DNA of 40,943 nt from Bacillota bacterium (lineage in GTDB: Bacteria; Bacillota; Thermincolia; Thermincolales; UBA2595), in the NCBI GenBank assembly GCA_021847735.1, contig JAJZQD010000013.1, positions 1 to 40,943 on the forward strand, in the 5' to 3' direction. This document shows, piece by piece, positions 31,310 through 40,002 of this stretch. The stretch's first letter is position 1. Each line of letters opens with the position of its first letter. Below the pieces are notes generated by a model. It ran no database searches. It was given only the letters and a program-made list of their open reading frames with translations, and had not been told where the DNA came from. The position numbers and the translations under genes were made by a program.

Positions 31310-31690
31310 ATGAAAACATTTGTTGCTACTCTTGTTATCTTTGCATTACTTATCGGGTTTGCAACTTTTTCTTACTACTACATTGACAATACTACAGCTT
31401 TCCTTGCATCACATACAGAAAAACTGGAAAAAAGCGTCCAGGCAAAGAAATGGAATAAGGCTGAACAAGACTTCAGTAAACTTAAATCGTCGTGGGACAG
31501 GACCAGTTCCAAGTGGACGATGCTCATAGACCACCAGGAATTAGATAATATAAATATAAGTATGGCAAGATTAAAAAGGTTTATTGATACCAAAGAACAT
31601 CCGGAAGTTATGGCAGAGCTAGGGGAACTTAAACTACTGTTTAAACATATCCCGGAGAAAGAATCGTTGAACATGAAAAACATTCTCTAA
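31310..31690 (+). CDS. DUF4363 family membrane-anchored protein
   Basis: The 126-residue protein has one N-terminal helix (FVATLVIFALLIGFATFSYYYI), then a helical extracytoplasmic domain with QAKKWNKAEQDFSKLKSSWDRTSSKWTMLIDHQELDNINISMARL, typical of DUF4363. ATG 31310 follows GGGAGG at a spacing of 8. It forms an operon with the upstream DUF421 gene (22-nt gap). The function is unknown; members occur mainly in endospore-forming Clostridia. Confidence 0.82.
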   Translation: MKTFVATLVIFALLIGFATFSYYYIDNTTAFLASHTEKLEKSVQAKKWNKAEQDFSKLKSSWDRTSSKWTMLIDHQELDNINISMARLKRFIDTKEHPEVMAELGELKLLFKHIPEKESLNMKNIL

Positions 31691-31791
31691 AACCAAAGTA
31701 TATACGTTAATTGATAAAGTATTAGAATAAGTCAAGCTATGACATATTTCACCGGCCTTAAACATAATTTTATAAAAATGTATGAAGGTCG

Positions 31792-33663
31792 GTGAATCCC
31801 TTGCACAGGAACATTGTCCTTATTGTCCGGTACAGGGCGATGAAACTTGTCCTTGTATCGGTTTTGGCCTTTGCTATACTATACATTTTTTTCAGTTTTT
31901 CAGAACCATTTTCCTTTAGTGTGTTCGGACCATTAAAAAAACGCGTAATTGTACTCGACCCAGGACATGGCGGGATTGATGGTGGTGCCAACTGCCCCGG
32001 TTTTCTCGAAAAGGATACTAATCTGACAATAGCCTTGAAAATAAAAACAGAACTACAAAAAAGCGGAGCAAAAGTTATCCTTACCCGCGACCGGGACATA
32101 GACCTACATAATTTTGTTGAACACACTTCAACCCGCCATCACCGTGATTTACTGGCTAGAATTGATATCATTAATAAATCTAAACCAGACCTTTTTTTGA
32201 GCATACATGTTAACGCTAATCCACGGCGTCCAAGTACAACAGGCCCAATGGTGTTTTATAATCAGAGCGTGCCTGCGTCTAACCACCTGGCTGATACCAT
32301 TCAAACGCATTTAAACAGAACTGCCACAGAGTATGGCTTTAAGAAACACGTTGCCCGTCCAGGAGAATATTTCCTCTTGAACAATTGTCCCTATCCTGGA
32401 ACCATCGTAGAATTAGGGTTCATGACCAATTATAAGGAAAAACAAATGCTGCAAGATAGTAATTACCAACAACATCTGGCTAAATCAATTTCTGAATCAA
32501 TTAGGCAATACTTTGCTACTGAACCACAAACTCGCCAAGACAAAATATCCAGGTTTATAGTTTCTGACGCTAATAAGCAAAAAAGTTATCAGGTATACTT
32601 CCCGCAAAAAGAAAGTGACGCTTTAGCCTCCGAACCTTTAGTAATCTATCGGTCCACTATAACTGACTCAAATATGATAGTTAATAATATCCGTATTGCA
32701 GTACAAACTTTGATTGCCGGCCCTCGCAGCCAACAATTAGAACCGGTGCTTAACTTTAAAACAAAGATTCTGGGTGTAAAAGTCACTAACGGAATCGCCG
32801 TATTAGATTTGTCCAAAGAAATTACTTCTATAGGAAGCTATCAGGAATTCTATGCCGTATCTGCTTTAGTTGAAACCGTCTGTCAATTCCCCGGAGTCAA
32901 TGGCCTGAAAATCCTTATAGACGGGCAAACTTCTCCAACTTTGGGGCAACATCTTGATGTTTCAAAGGTGCTAATTCCGGAGAAACCTAAAATTATGGTT
33001 GCAATAGTAATTGATGATTTAGCCGGTGATAATCGAGGTTTGCAGGAATTACTGGATATTAAAAAACCGTTAACCATGGCAGTGATGCCGAAACGTAAAA
33101 TAACCCATGAAACTGCCCAATTGGTGCATCAAAAAGGATATCCAGTTTTTCTTCACTTACCAATGGAACCAGAACGAGGCAAGGCCAGTTGGCTTGGCGA
33201 AGGGGCAATAACCGCTGCCATGACCCCGGCAGAAGTAGCCAAACAAGTGAAGGAGGATTTGGCAGACGTTCCTTATGTCATAGGAATGAACAATCACATG
33301 GGGTCAAAAGTAACGAAACGAAAAGACCTCATGTTAGAGGTGCTCAAAATAGCAAGGTCTGAACACCTGATTGTTCTTGACAGCCGGACTACAGAAGATA
33401 CTGTAATTCCGGATTTAGCAAAACAACTGCATATCCCACTTTTGGAACGTTCCGTGTTCTTAGATGAAATTAACTCCGTTTCCCATGTTAAAACACAAAT
33501 CCGCAAGTTAGCGGAGTTGGCCAAAGAAAAAGGCTCAGCTGTCGCTATAGGTCACGTTGGCATTACAGGCAAAAATACCGCCAGGGCATTGTCTGAAATG
33601 ATTCCCTGGTTGGAAGAGCAAGGAATTGAATTGGTTTTTGCTGATCAATTACTGTCAAAATAA
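31792..33663 (+). CDS. Three-domain cortex-type enzyme: CwlD-like amidase, GerMN, YibQ-like deacetylase
   Basis: The 623-residue protein fuses three domains. After an N-terminal membrane helix comes an N-acetylmuramoyl-L-alanine amidase (Amidase_3) with VIVLDPGHGGIDGGA, the FLSIHVNANP zinc histidine, and GTIVELGFMTN with the catalytic Glu (about residues 50-245). A GerMN domain follows (IAVQTLIAGPRS, VLDLSKEI; about 250-395). The third domain is a divergent polysaccharide deacetylase (YibQ/DUF610-like) with VAIVIDDLAGDNRG, HLPMEPE, IGMNNHMGS and VIAIGH-like VAIGHVG. GTG 31792 or TTG 31801 may be the start. CwlD with a deacetylase makes muramic-delta-lactam of spore cortex, so a combined enzyme is an attractive inference. 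Confidence 0.88.
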   Translation: MNPLHRNIVLIVRYRAMKLVLVSVLAFAILYIFFSFSEPFSFSVFGPLKKRVIVLDPGHGGIDGGANCPGFLEKDTNLTIALKIKTELQKSGAKVILTRDRDIDLHNFVEHTSTRHHRDLLARIDIINKSKPDLFLSIHVNANPRRPSTTGPMVFYNQSVPASNHLADTIQTHLNRTATEYGFKKHVARPGEYFLLNNCPYPGTIVELGFMTNYKEKQMLQDSNYQQHLAKSISESIRQYFATEPQTRQDKISRFIVSDANKQKSYQVYFPQKESDALASEPLVIYRSTITDSNMIVNNIRIAVQTLIAGPRSQQLEPVLNFKTKILGVKVTNGIAVLDLSKEITSIGSYQEFYAVSALVETVCQFPGVNGLKILIDGQTSPTLGQHLDVSKVLIPEKPKIMVAIVIDDLAGDNRGLQELLDIKKPLTMAVMPKRKITHETAQLVHQKGYPVFLHLPMEPERGKASWLGEGAITAAMTPAEVAKQVKEDLADVPYVIGMNNHMGSKVTKRKDLMLEVLKIARSEHLIVLDSRTTEDTVIPDLAKQLHIPLLERSVFLDEINSVSHVKTQIRKLAELAKEKGSAVAIGHVGITGKNTARALSEMIPWLEEQGIELVFADQLLSK

Positions 33664-33668
33664 AAATA

Positions 33669-33708
33669 GGGAGAGATCATTGCGAAAGCTGAGGTCTCTC
33701 CCGTTTTT
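33669..33708 (+). terminator. Intrinsic terminator of the amidase fusion gene
   Basis: An 8-bp stem GGGAGAGA/TCTCTCCC with an 18-nt loop is followed by GTTTTT, a few bases after the stop codon. Confidence 0.8.
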
Positions 33709-33794
33709 AATAAACGATGGGCCATCTTTTTGTAATTCTAAACTAAAGTTGATTTTTATCGCGTTCGGGTGTCCCTTTTTATAGCCCTAAATTC

Positions 33795-34649
33795 TTAAAA
33801 CTCGGGCGGTAACTTCTTAATCTGGGACAGGTTAAATACCGGTCCGTCAACACAGATGTATTTTTCACCTATGTTGCAACGGCCGCATTTACCGATGCCG
33901 CATCTCATGTTCATCTCGAGGGTGGTGATAATATCCTCGTCTTTGAAGCCCATTTTTTCAAGGGCCTGGAGTACGAATTTAATCATAATCGGCGGCCCGC
34001 AGGTTACAGCAATGGTGTTCTCGGCAGAGAAGGCCAGTTCTTCAACATACGAGGGTACAAACCCTACATGGCCGTTCCAGTTCTCCTCTTCCCTGTCTAT
34101 CGTCACATGGACATGGGTGTCTTTAACTTTGGGCCACTTATCAAAGACGTCATACTTAAAGCACAAGAGGTCCGTCGACCTGGCGCCGTAAACGATATCA
34201 ACCCTGCCATAATCATCGCGGTTATCAAGGGCATAGTCAATCAGTGAACGGACCGGTGCCAGGCCGATACCACCGGCAATAATCAACAGGTTCTTCCCCT
34301 TCATCATTTCATAAGGGAAGTTGTTGCCGTATGGACCACGGATGGCCATCTTGTCACCTTCACCCAATTCGTGGATAGCATCGGTCAAACGCCCAACCTT
34401 CACAATACTAAACTCCAGCATGCCTTTCCTGGTGGGTGAAGAGGTGATGGAAATCATTGACTCCCCTACACCAAGAATGGACAGCATACAGCACTGCCCC
34501 GGCATGTTGCCGAAGTTTTCCAGAACTCCGGGTTCATCAAAAGCAACCTGAAATGTTTTTATATTAGAGGTTTCGTCAATTACCTTATTTATTGTAGCTA
34601 TATGAGGTAATAAAGGACTGGCTACTTCTCTGGTCTTGCAATCACACAT
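33795..34649 (-). CDS. flxA: FlxA-like FAD/NAD(P)-binding oxidoreductase subunit
   Basis: The 284-residue protein is of the ferredoxin-NADP reductase/AsrB type. An FAD domain (FGNMPGQCCMLSILGVGES, ISSSPT-like ISITSSPT), an NAD domain (LLIIAGGIGLAPVRSLIDYAL) and a C-terminal [2Fe-2S] motif NMRCGIGKCGRCNIGEKYIC are visible. In FlxABCD-HdrABC this subunit oxidises NADH and passes electrons through the Flx iron-sulfur proteins to HdrA. ATG 34649 follows AAAGGAGG and lies 3 nt after the flxB stop. It is the last gene of the operon. Confidence 0.88.
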   Translation of the reverse strand: MCDCKTREVASPLLPHIATINKVIDETSNIKTFQVAFDEPGVLENFGNMPGQCCMLSILGVGESMISITSSPTRKGMLEFSIVKVGRLTDAIHELGEGDKMAIRGPYGNNFPYEMMKGKNLLIIAGGIGLAPVRSLIDYALDNRDDYGRVDIVYGARSTDLLCFKYDVFDKWPKVKDTHVHVTIDREEENWNGHVGFVPSYVEELAFSAENTIAVTCGPPIMIKFVLQALEKMGFKDEDIITTLEMNMRCGIGKCGRCNIGEKYICVDGPVFNLSQIKKLPPEF

Positions 34650-34652
34650 CTT

Positions 34653-35675
34653 TTAGCCAACCTCCTTTACTTTGTTAATGATTTGGGCAATATCGAGGTT
34701 GACAGGGCACTTCTCCAGGCATCTGCCACATCCAACACAGCCGAAATCACCGTAACGGTCAACAAAATATCTCAGTTTGTGCATAAACCGCTGGCGTGTT
34801 CTCTCCATTTTGGACGGCCTCGGCTGGTGTCCGCCGGCAGCCCTTGTGAAGTTGGCAAACTGGCAGGAGTCAGCACAGCGGTACCGGTAACCCACTGAAC
34901 TTTGGTTGTTAAAGTCCACAATATCAAAGCAATGGCAGGTCGGACAGACAAAAGTACAGGTTCCGCAGCCAATGCACCGCAGTGATTCGGCAGCCCACAT
35001 CGGATGGTCAAACATGTTATCCAGTTTGGCTTTTACGCCTTCAAGGTCAATCTTCATCTGTTTTTCCAAGGCCGGGGCGGTAGCCTTTTCTTTTGCCGCA
35101 GCGCCGCTTCCGTCGTCATTGGAGAACAGGTCTGAGCAGTTGGCAGCAAGTGTTTCACCTTTATCTGTGAGCACTTCTACCAGGTACCTGTCACCCAGGT
35201 CGGTCAACAACAGGTCAGCCCCTTCGGCTTTGCCCGGAGATATTCCGAAGGCTCCGCAAAAACAGGTATGCCTGCAGTCATTACAACTGATCGCCACAAT
35301 GGTGGTTTTGTTGCGTTTATCAATATAGAAATCATCCCGGAATTCGGCATCAAAAACCTTGTCGAGGAGAAGAATACTCTTTACATCACAGGGTCTTGCA
35401 CCAAACAATACCCGGTTAGGGACTCCCTCCTCGGGCTTAATGGCCCAGCTGGGGTCGCTCATGTCATAACTGAACATCTTCTCACTCTGGGGAAAGAAGA
35501 AATCCTTCGGGGGCACCACTGCATTTTGATAATCCAGCACAACGCCTTCGCCCGACTGAACGGGCTTAAACAAGGTGATACCGTCACTTAGGATGGGGGC
35601 GATAAGCTGGTTGCTCTGGGCGATTTTGTTGAGCAGGTTTTTCACCTGGTCTTTTTTCAATGATTTATCCGCCAT
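34653..35675 (-). CDS. flxB: FlxB-like 4Fe-4S dicluster protein (AsrA-like)
   Basis: The 340-residue soluble iron-sulfur protein has an N-terminal domain as in anaerobic sulfite reductase subunit A (FGARPCDVKSILLLDKVF, SCNDCRHTCFCGAFG). A C-terminal dicluster follows: CIGCGTCTFVCPTCHCFD and CVGCGRCLEKCPVNLDI, two four-Cys [4Fe-4S] motifs. It would wire FlxA to the other Flx/Hdr subunits. ATG 35675 follows GGAGAGGTG. It is 20 nt after flxC. The letters B and C for the two iron-sulfur subunits follow gene order and are tentative. Confidence 0.85.
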   Translation of the reverse strand: MADKSLKKDQVKNLLNKIAQSNQLIAPILSDGITLFKPVQSGEGVVLDYQNAVVPPKDFFFPQSEKMFSYDMSDPSWAIKPEEGVPNRVLFGARPCDVKSILLLDKVFDAEFRDDFYIDKRNKTTIVAISCNDCRHTCFCGAFGISPGKAEGADLLLTDLGDRYLVEVLTDKGETLAANCSDLFSNDDGSGAAAKEKATAPALEKQMKIDLEGVKAKLDNMFDHPMWAAESLRCIGCGTCTFVCPTCHCFDIVDFNNQSSVGYRYRCADSCQFANFTRAAGGHQPRPSKMERTRQRFMHKLRYFVDRYGDFGCVGCGRCLEKCPVNLDIAQIINKVKEVG

Positions 35676-35694
35676 CTATAATCACCTCTCCATC

Positions 35695-36657
35695 CTACAT
35701 GAATTCTTCGGGGTCTTCGAGGCGGTATTGTCCGATAACGGAGCCGCCTTCCTCGGTAGAACCCGGAGTTTCCATGTTAAATAATTCCTTGCAGTCCTTG
35801 AGAAGCTTTTTGTTCAGCAGCCTGATGGGAATATCCATCGGGCATACCCGGTCGCACTCCCCGCAATCCACACAGCGCCCTGCCAGGTGGAAGGCCCTGG
35901 TGAGATGGAAAAGTTCGTTTTCGGAAACATCGATTTCTTTTCCAACCCAGTCTGGTTTAATAGCATCAAAGACGCATTCCCGGCAGGTACAGCCCGGGCA
36001 CGTGTTTCGGCAGGCATAACAACGGATACAGCGCCCGAACTGGCTGAGCCAGAACTTGGCTTTTTCCTCTGGTGACATAGCCTCGTATTTTTTGATTTCA
36101 TCATAGTTATCCGGGGTCGGGCAGGTGTTAATGGCATCTCCCACCACATGGTCAGCTACCACCGGGTTGTGGTGCTCACAGGTAGTGCATTTGTCCAAAA
36201 ACACTTCACTCTTCTTAACGGTGAAATCGCCCTTAGAAGTCTTAATCACCACGTCCTCGCCTTTTTCCTCCACATCCTTCAACTGCCCCGAAACATCTAT
36301 TTTCGAAGCCAGTTTGGTGTAGGAAAGCTGGCCGGCACATGGAATGCCAATAACAACCACTTTATCTCTGGGAATAATGCTGTCCTGGGCAAGCCTGTAA
36401 ATACCGCGGGAATCGCAGCCTTTCACAACTACAGCCATCTTCCCGGGGTGGTCTTTCATATCAGAAAGGTATTTAGTTAACCCGTTCACACAGAAGGGGT
36501 TCCAGACTAATTTATCAACATCATCGGGGGAAGTAATGAAGACAGGTTGGGTTCTTACAGCCTCTGAGCCGAGACCGTACCCAATTACCATATCTACCTC
36601 TTTATCCTGAAGTAATTTGGCCGCTGTTTTTCTCAGGTTTTCAGTAACTTTATTCAT
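35695..36657 (-). CDS. flxC: FlxC-like iron-sulfur protein
   Basis: The roughly 320-residue protein has an N-terminal domain resembling coenzyme F420 hydrogenase/dehydrogenase beta subunits (VVVKGCDSRGIYRLAQDS, VIGIPCAGQLSY). It has CTTCEHHNPV in the middle and two [4Fe-4S] motifs, RCIRCYACRNTCPGCTCREC and CVDCGECDRVCPMDI. ATG 36657 is preferred: GAGG lies 8 nt upstream, while GTG 36666 overlaps it. The gene begins 22 nt after the flxD stop. It is an electron-transfer subunit of the Flx part of the complex. Confidence 0.85.
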   Translation of the reverse strand: MNKVTENLRKTAAKLLQDKEVDMVIGYGLGSEAVRTQPVFITSPDDVDKLVWNPFCVNGLTKYLSDMKDHPGKMAVVVKGCDSRGIYRLAQDSIIPRDKVVVIGIPCAGQLSYTKLASKIDVSGQLKDVEEKGEDVVIKTSKGDFTVKKSEVFLDKCTTCEHHNPVVADHVVGDAINTCPTPDNYDEIKKYEAMSPEEKAKFWLSQFGRCIRCYACRNTCPGCTCRECVFDAIKPDWVGKEIDVSENELFHLTRAFHLAGRCVDCGECDRVCPMDIPIRLLNKKLLKDCKELFNMETPGSTEEGGSVIGQYRLEDPEEFM

Positions 36658-36679
36658 CTCGCACACCTCATCCCTTTAA

Positions 36680-37114
36680 TCATTTCGAAAATCTCTTGTT
36701 CGGGCCAAGGGCTTTAATTTTTTCTGTCATGTCCTTGGTGGTGTCAGCCCATTTTTGGCCTTCCGAACCGGAAATCCAGCGTGCATTGAAACGGCCGGGG
36801 TCGTATCCGACATATTCTAAGAGGCGCTTCATCACTAAAAATCTTCTTCTGGTGAAGTAGTTGCCACTAACATAGTGGCAGTCACCAGGGTGTCAGCCAC
36901 CCACGAGGACACCGTCAATCCCCCTTTGAAAGGCCCTCAGAACAAAGTGCGGGTTAACACGCCCGGAACACGGTACGCGGACAACCCTCATAGTGGAAGG
37001 ATGCTGGAAACGGCTGACGCCGCATACATCTGCACCGGCGTAACTGCACCAGTTGCAGGCAAAGCCGAGAATCTTCGGCTGCCAGTTGGCTACATCTTTT
37101 TCTTTTACAGACAT
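36680..37114 (-). CDS. flxD: FlxD / MvhD-type iron-sulfur subunit, selenocysteine-containing
   Basis: Reading through UGA at 36893-36895 gives 144 residues, the normal length of MvhD/FlxD subunits. The N-terminal part has [18 protein letters not shown] and [28 protein letters not shown] (Cys20, 23, 31, 49). The codon for residue 74 is UGA, followed directly by [17 protein letters not shown], so Sec replaces the Cys of the family motif GCHPGDCHY. A SECIS-like hairpin follows. The subunit links the Flx (or hydrogenase) module to HdrA through a [2Fe-2S] cluster. The start overlaps the hdrA stop by 10 nt. If UGA were a stop, only a 73-residue stub would remain. Confidence 0.88.
36851..36895 (-). 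promoter_or_regulatory. Sec UGA and SECIS-like hairpin in flxD
   Basis: The UGA (36893-36895) is followed on the minus strand by a two-part stem: lower GGTGA/TCACC and upper TGCCACTA/TAGTGGCA, with apical TGT about 21-23 nt after the UGA. A G and U lie in the loop, as in bacterial SECIS elements bound by SelB. The distance is within the range known for bSECIS. Confidence 0.75.
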
Positions 37115-39093
37115 GCAGCATCCACCTCCGCAAGCAATTGTAGATTGGTGAAGCCTTTGAGATTAATCGAACCTGAACGGCACTCAGCGGTACATGCCCC
37201 ACAGCCCTGACACAGGCCGGAGTTTACGCTGGCCACCGTGCGGGTAACGCTTTGACCGTGAACTCTTTCGGTAATTTCTTTTGCTTCAATAGCCTTATAT
37301 GGGCATATTGGCTTACAGAGCAGGCAGCCTACACAGGTACCTTCATTAACTGAAGCAATCTGCGGGTTGGTAGCCATCTGATCCTTGGAGAACATGGCCA
37401 CAACCTTGACTGCGGCAGCACTGGCCTGGGCCACTGAATCCGGAACATCTTTGGGCCCCTGGCAGCATCCGGACAGGAACACACCGCCTGTATTTGTTTC
37501 AACCGGGCGAAGCTTCGGGTGAGCTTCGGTATACCAGCCGTCCTTGTCATATGAGAAACCTACAGTCTGGGCTACCTGGACAGCGTCAGGCCGGGGTACC
37601 ATGGCGGTCTCAACTACTACCATGTCCGCAACAACTTCCACGCTCTGGCCAACCAGAGTATCTTCGCCGCGTACAATAACCTTGTTCCCGTCCTGAAAAA
37701 TCTTTGATACCTGGCCGCGGATATACTTGGCCCCGTCAACCTCCCTGGTCCGCATGTAGAACTCGTCATACATCTTACCGGGGGTACGAACATCCATATA
37801 GAAGATATATACATCAGAACCCTTTACTTTTTCCAGCACCTGGTGGGCGTGCTTGGCTGTATACATACAGCAGGCCCTGGAACAGTAGGATTTGCCTTTG
37901 AGAACATCCCGGGAACCGACACACTTGATAAATACAACTGTCTGGGGAACCTCATGGTCGGAAGGCCGCTTAATCTTCCCGCCGGTAGGCCCGCCGGCAT
38001 TTACCAGGCGCTCAAACTGGAGCCCGTCGATAACATCGGGAATAGTGCCCCCGCCATACTCGCCGTACAGTTTACCCCAATCAATCAGGTCGAAACCGGT
38101 AGCCATTACGATAGCGCCGAATTTCTCGGTTACCAGCTCATCCTGGTCTTCGTAATTGATGGCTCCGGCAGGACATACCTTTTCACAAACCCCGCATTTA
38201 CCGTCAATAAGCTTCTTGCATGATTTGTTGTCAATTACCGGCTTGTTAGGAACAGCCTGGGCAAAAGGCTTATAAATAGCAGTCCTTTGACCCATACCCA
38301 CATCAAATTCACTGGTTACCTTCTTGGTCGGGCACTTGGTTTCACACATGCCGCAACCAGTACACTTGCTGTAGTCAACATACTTAGCATTTTTCCTGAT
38401 GGTAACCTCAAAGTTACCGATATATCCACCCACTGACTCAACCTGAGAGTAGGTGTATAGTGTAATGTTCGGGTGCTGCGCCGCAGCAACCATTTTTGGC
38501 GTGAGAATTCAGGCGCCGCAGTCTAAGGTCGGGAAGGTTTTGTCCAACTGGGCCATCCTGCCCCCGATGGTAGCTTCCTTTTCGACGATGACTACCTGGT
38601 GTCCCGAGTCTGCGATATCCAAAGCCGTCTGGATACCTGCTATACCCCCGCCGATGACCAGTGCACGCTTCGTTACAGGAATATAACTTTCAAACAACGG
38701 CTCCAGTTTAGCTACTTTGGCTACGGCCTTGCGAACAAGTTCGACAGCCTTTTGGGTAGCATTTTCAGGTTCTGCTGAGTGAACCCAGGAACAGTGTTCC
38801 CGCAGGTTGGCCATTTCCACCATATACGGGTTTAAACCCGCTGTCTGAACGGCCTTCTGAAATGTCGGCAGGTGCATCCTGGGTGAGCAGGAGGCAACTA
38901 CCACCGCATCAATCTTATGCTCCTTGATTGCTTGGACCATTGCTGCTTGACCAGGTTCAGAACAGGTATACTTATTTTCCTGGACAAATGCAACTCCGGG
39001 GAAGGTTCTGGTTATTTCCGCCACTTTTGGCACATCCACAACCCCGCCGATGTTGGAGCCACACCAGCAAAGAAACACCCCAATTCTTTTCAT
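37105..39093 (-). CDS. hdrA: HdrA flavin-bifurcating subunit, selenocysteine-containing
   Basis: Reading through UGA at 38509-38511 gives one 662-residue HdrA. It has an N-terminal cysteine domain, the FAD loop [17 protein letters not shown] (about residues 143-160) and [22 protein letters not shown]. Sec195 comes next, followed by ILTPKMV. In typical HdrA this stretch is DCAACILTPKM, so Sec replaces a conserved cysteine. Further on are ferredoxin motifs [23 protein letters not shown], and C-terminal [12 protein letters not shown] and [14 protein letters not shown]. HdrA's FAD bifurcates electrons to ferredoxin and to HdrBC. ATG 39093 is preferred over 39099 by spacing from GGGAG. Ordinary gene prediction would split it in two at the UGA. 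Confidence 0.9.
38472..38511 (-). promoter_or_regulatory. Sec UGA and SECIS-like hairpin in hdrA
   Basis: Eighteen nt after the UGA the minus strand forms GGU-(bulged U)-GCUGC-GGC-GCAGC-ACC: an 8-bp stem with one bulged U and a G-starting apical loop. The bulged U above a GGU/ACC base is the same design as in the E. coli fdhF SECIS (GGUUGC...GCACC). The apical loop starts 27 nt after the UGA. Confidence 0.8.
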
Positions 39094-39141
39094 TTGCATC
39101 GCTCCCTGTTTTGTTATTTATATTTAACAAAAAATGCTGTT

Positions 39142-40002
39142 CTAACCAAGCTTGGCAAGAGTTGCCTCATACGGCACATAGTTTTTACCCATCCCGACAT
39201 CCTTGGCCGAATAGCCCATGGAATAAGCCATCAGCTGAGTAAAATAACATACCGGAATATTAAACTTAGTGCCAAACTTTTTGTTAATCTTGGACTGGTA
39301 CATATCGAGGTTCATCTGGCAGACCGGACAAGCTGTTGCAATGACATCGGCACCTGACTTAACCGCAATATCCAAAATCTTTTTACTCATCATGAGAGTC
39401 GTGTCAAAGTCAATAAAACCTAATGATGCTCCACAGCATTCGGTTTTGTACGGCCAGTCAACTGCTTCCGCTCCCAGAGCAGTCATCATGTCATCAATTA
39501 AATGCGGCCTTTCCGGGTCGTCAACATGGGCTATTTTCGGTGGTTTAACATAATAACATCCATAATATGATGCCACTTTCAACCCTGTTAGGGGTTTCTT
39601 GACAGCCTGAGCTATCTTTTCACTACCTACGTTGCCAACAGCCTCCATAATCGAAACTAGTTTGCTGGTGCCTTTAAGTTCTGCGCCGATAGCCTTGTTT
39701 ATTTTGTCCCTCATCTTGGGATTAGTGGTTACTTCGTGGTTGACCCAAACCAGCCGCTGCCAGCAAGCAGCGCAAGGAGCTACTACATCAAGGCCTTCCT
39801 TTTCGGCCGGGACAAGGGTCTTGGCCGGAATAGCCAGTCCGAGCAAATGCCCAAGACTATGGGCTGAGCTAGCCCCGCAGCAGGCCCAATCCGGTATCTC
39901 CCAAAGCTCTATGCCTAAATTTTTACATACAGCCTTAACCGACATGTCAAAGCCTTTAGCTGTGGCGTGCAGAGAACATCCGGGGTAGTAAGCATACTTC
40001 AC
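39142..40002 (-). CDS. hdrB: HdrB, heterodisulfide reductase-like catalytic subunit
   Basis: The 286-residue protein has two CCG-type cysteine domains: PDWACCGASSAHSLG with VVAPCAACWQRL, and KTECCGASLGF with VIATACPVCQMNL. In HdrB these bind the two non-cubane [4Fe-4S] clusters that reduce a disulfide. In sulfate reducers the electron acceptor proposed for FlxHdr is the DsrC disulfide; the acceptor here is unknown. GTG 40002 overlaps the hdrC stop by one base and follows GGAGGGAGAG. No Sec codon occurs in this subunit. Confidence 0.93.
   Translation of the reverse strand: MKYAYYPGCSLHATAKGFDMSVKAVCKNLGIELWEIPDWACCGASSAHSLGHLLGLAIPAKTLVPAEKEGLDVVAPCAACWQRLVWVNHEVTTNPKMRDKINKAIGAELKGTSKLVSIMEAVGNVGSEKIAQAVKKPLTGLKVASYYGCYYVKPPKIAHVDDPERPHLIDDMMTALGAEAVDWPYKTECCGASLGFIDFDTTLMMSKKILDIAVKSGADVIATACPVCQMNLDMYQSKINKKFGTKFNIPVCYFTQLMAYSMGYSAKDVGMGKNYVPYEATLAKLG

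Noticed and set aside
31737-31800. Separate small gene before the amidase fusion
   Set aside because: No start codon with ribosome binding site was found; the stretch is probably the leader of the amidase gene.
37105-38493. Separate downstream hdrA gene starting at ATG 38493
   Set aside because: The five codons between the UGA and this ATG continue the HdrA family motif in frame, and no ribosome binding site precedes the ATG.
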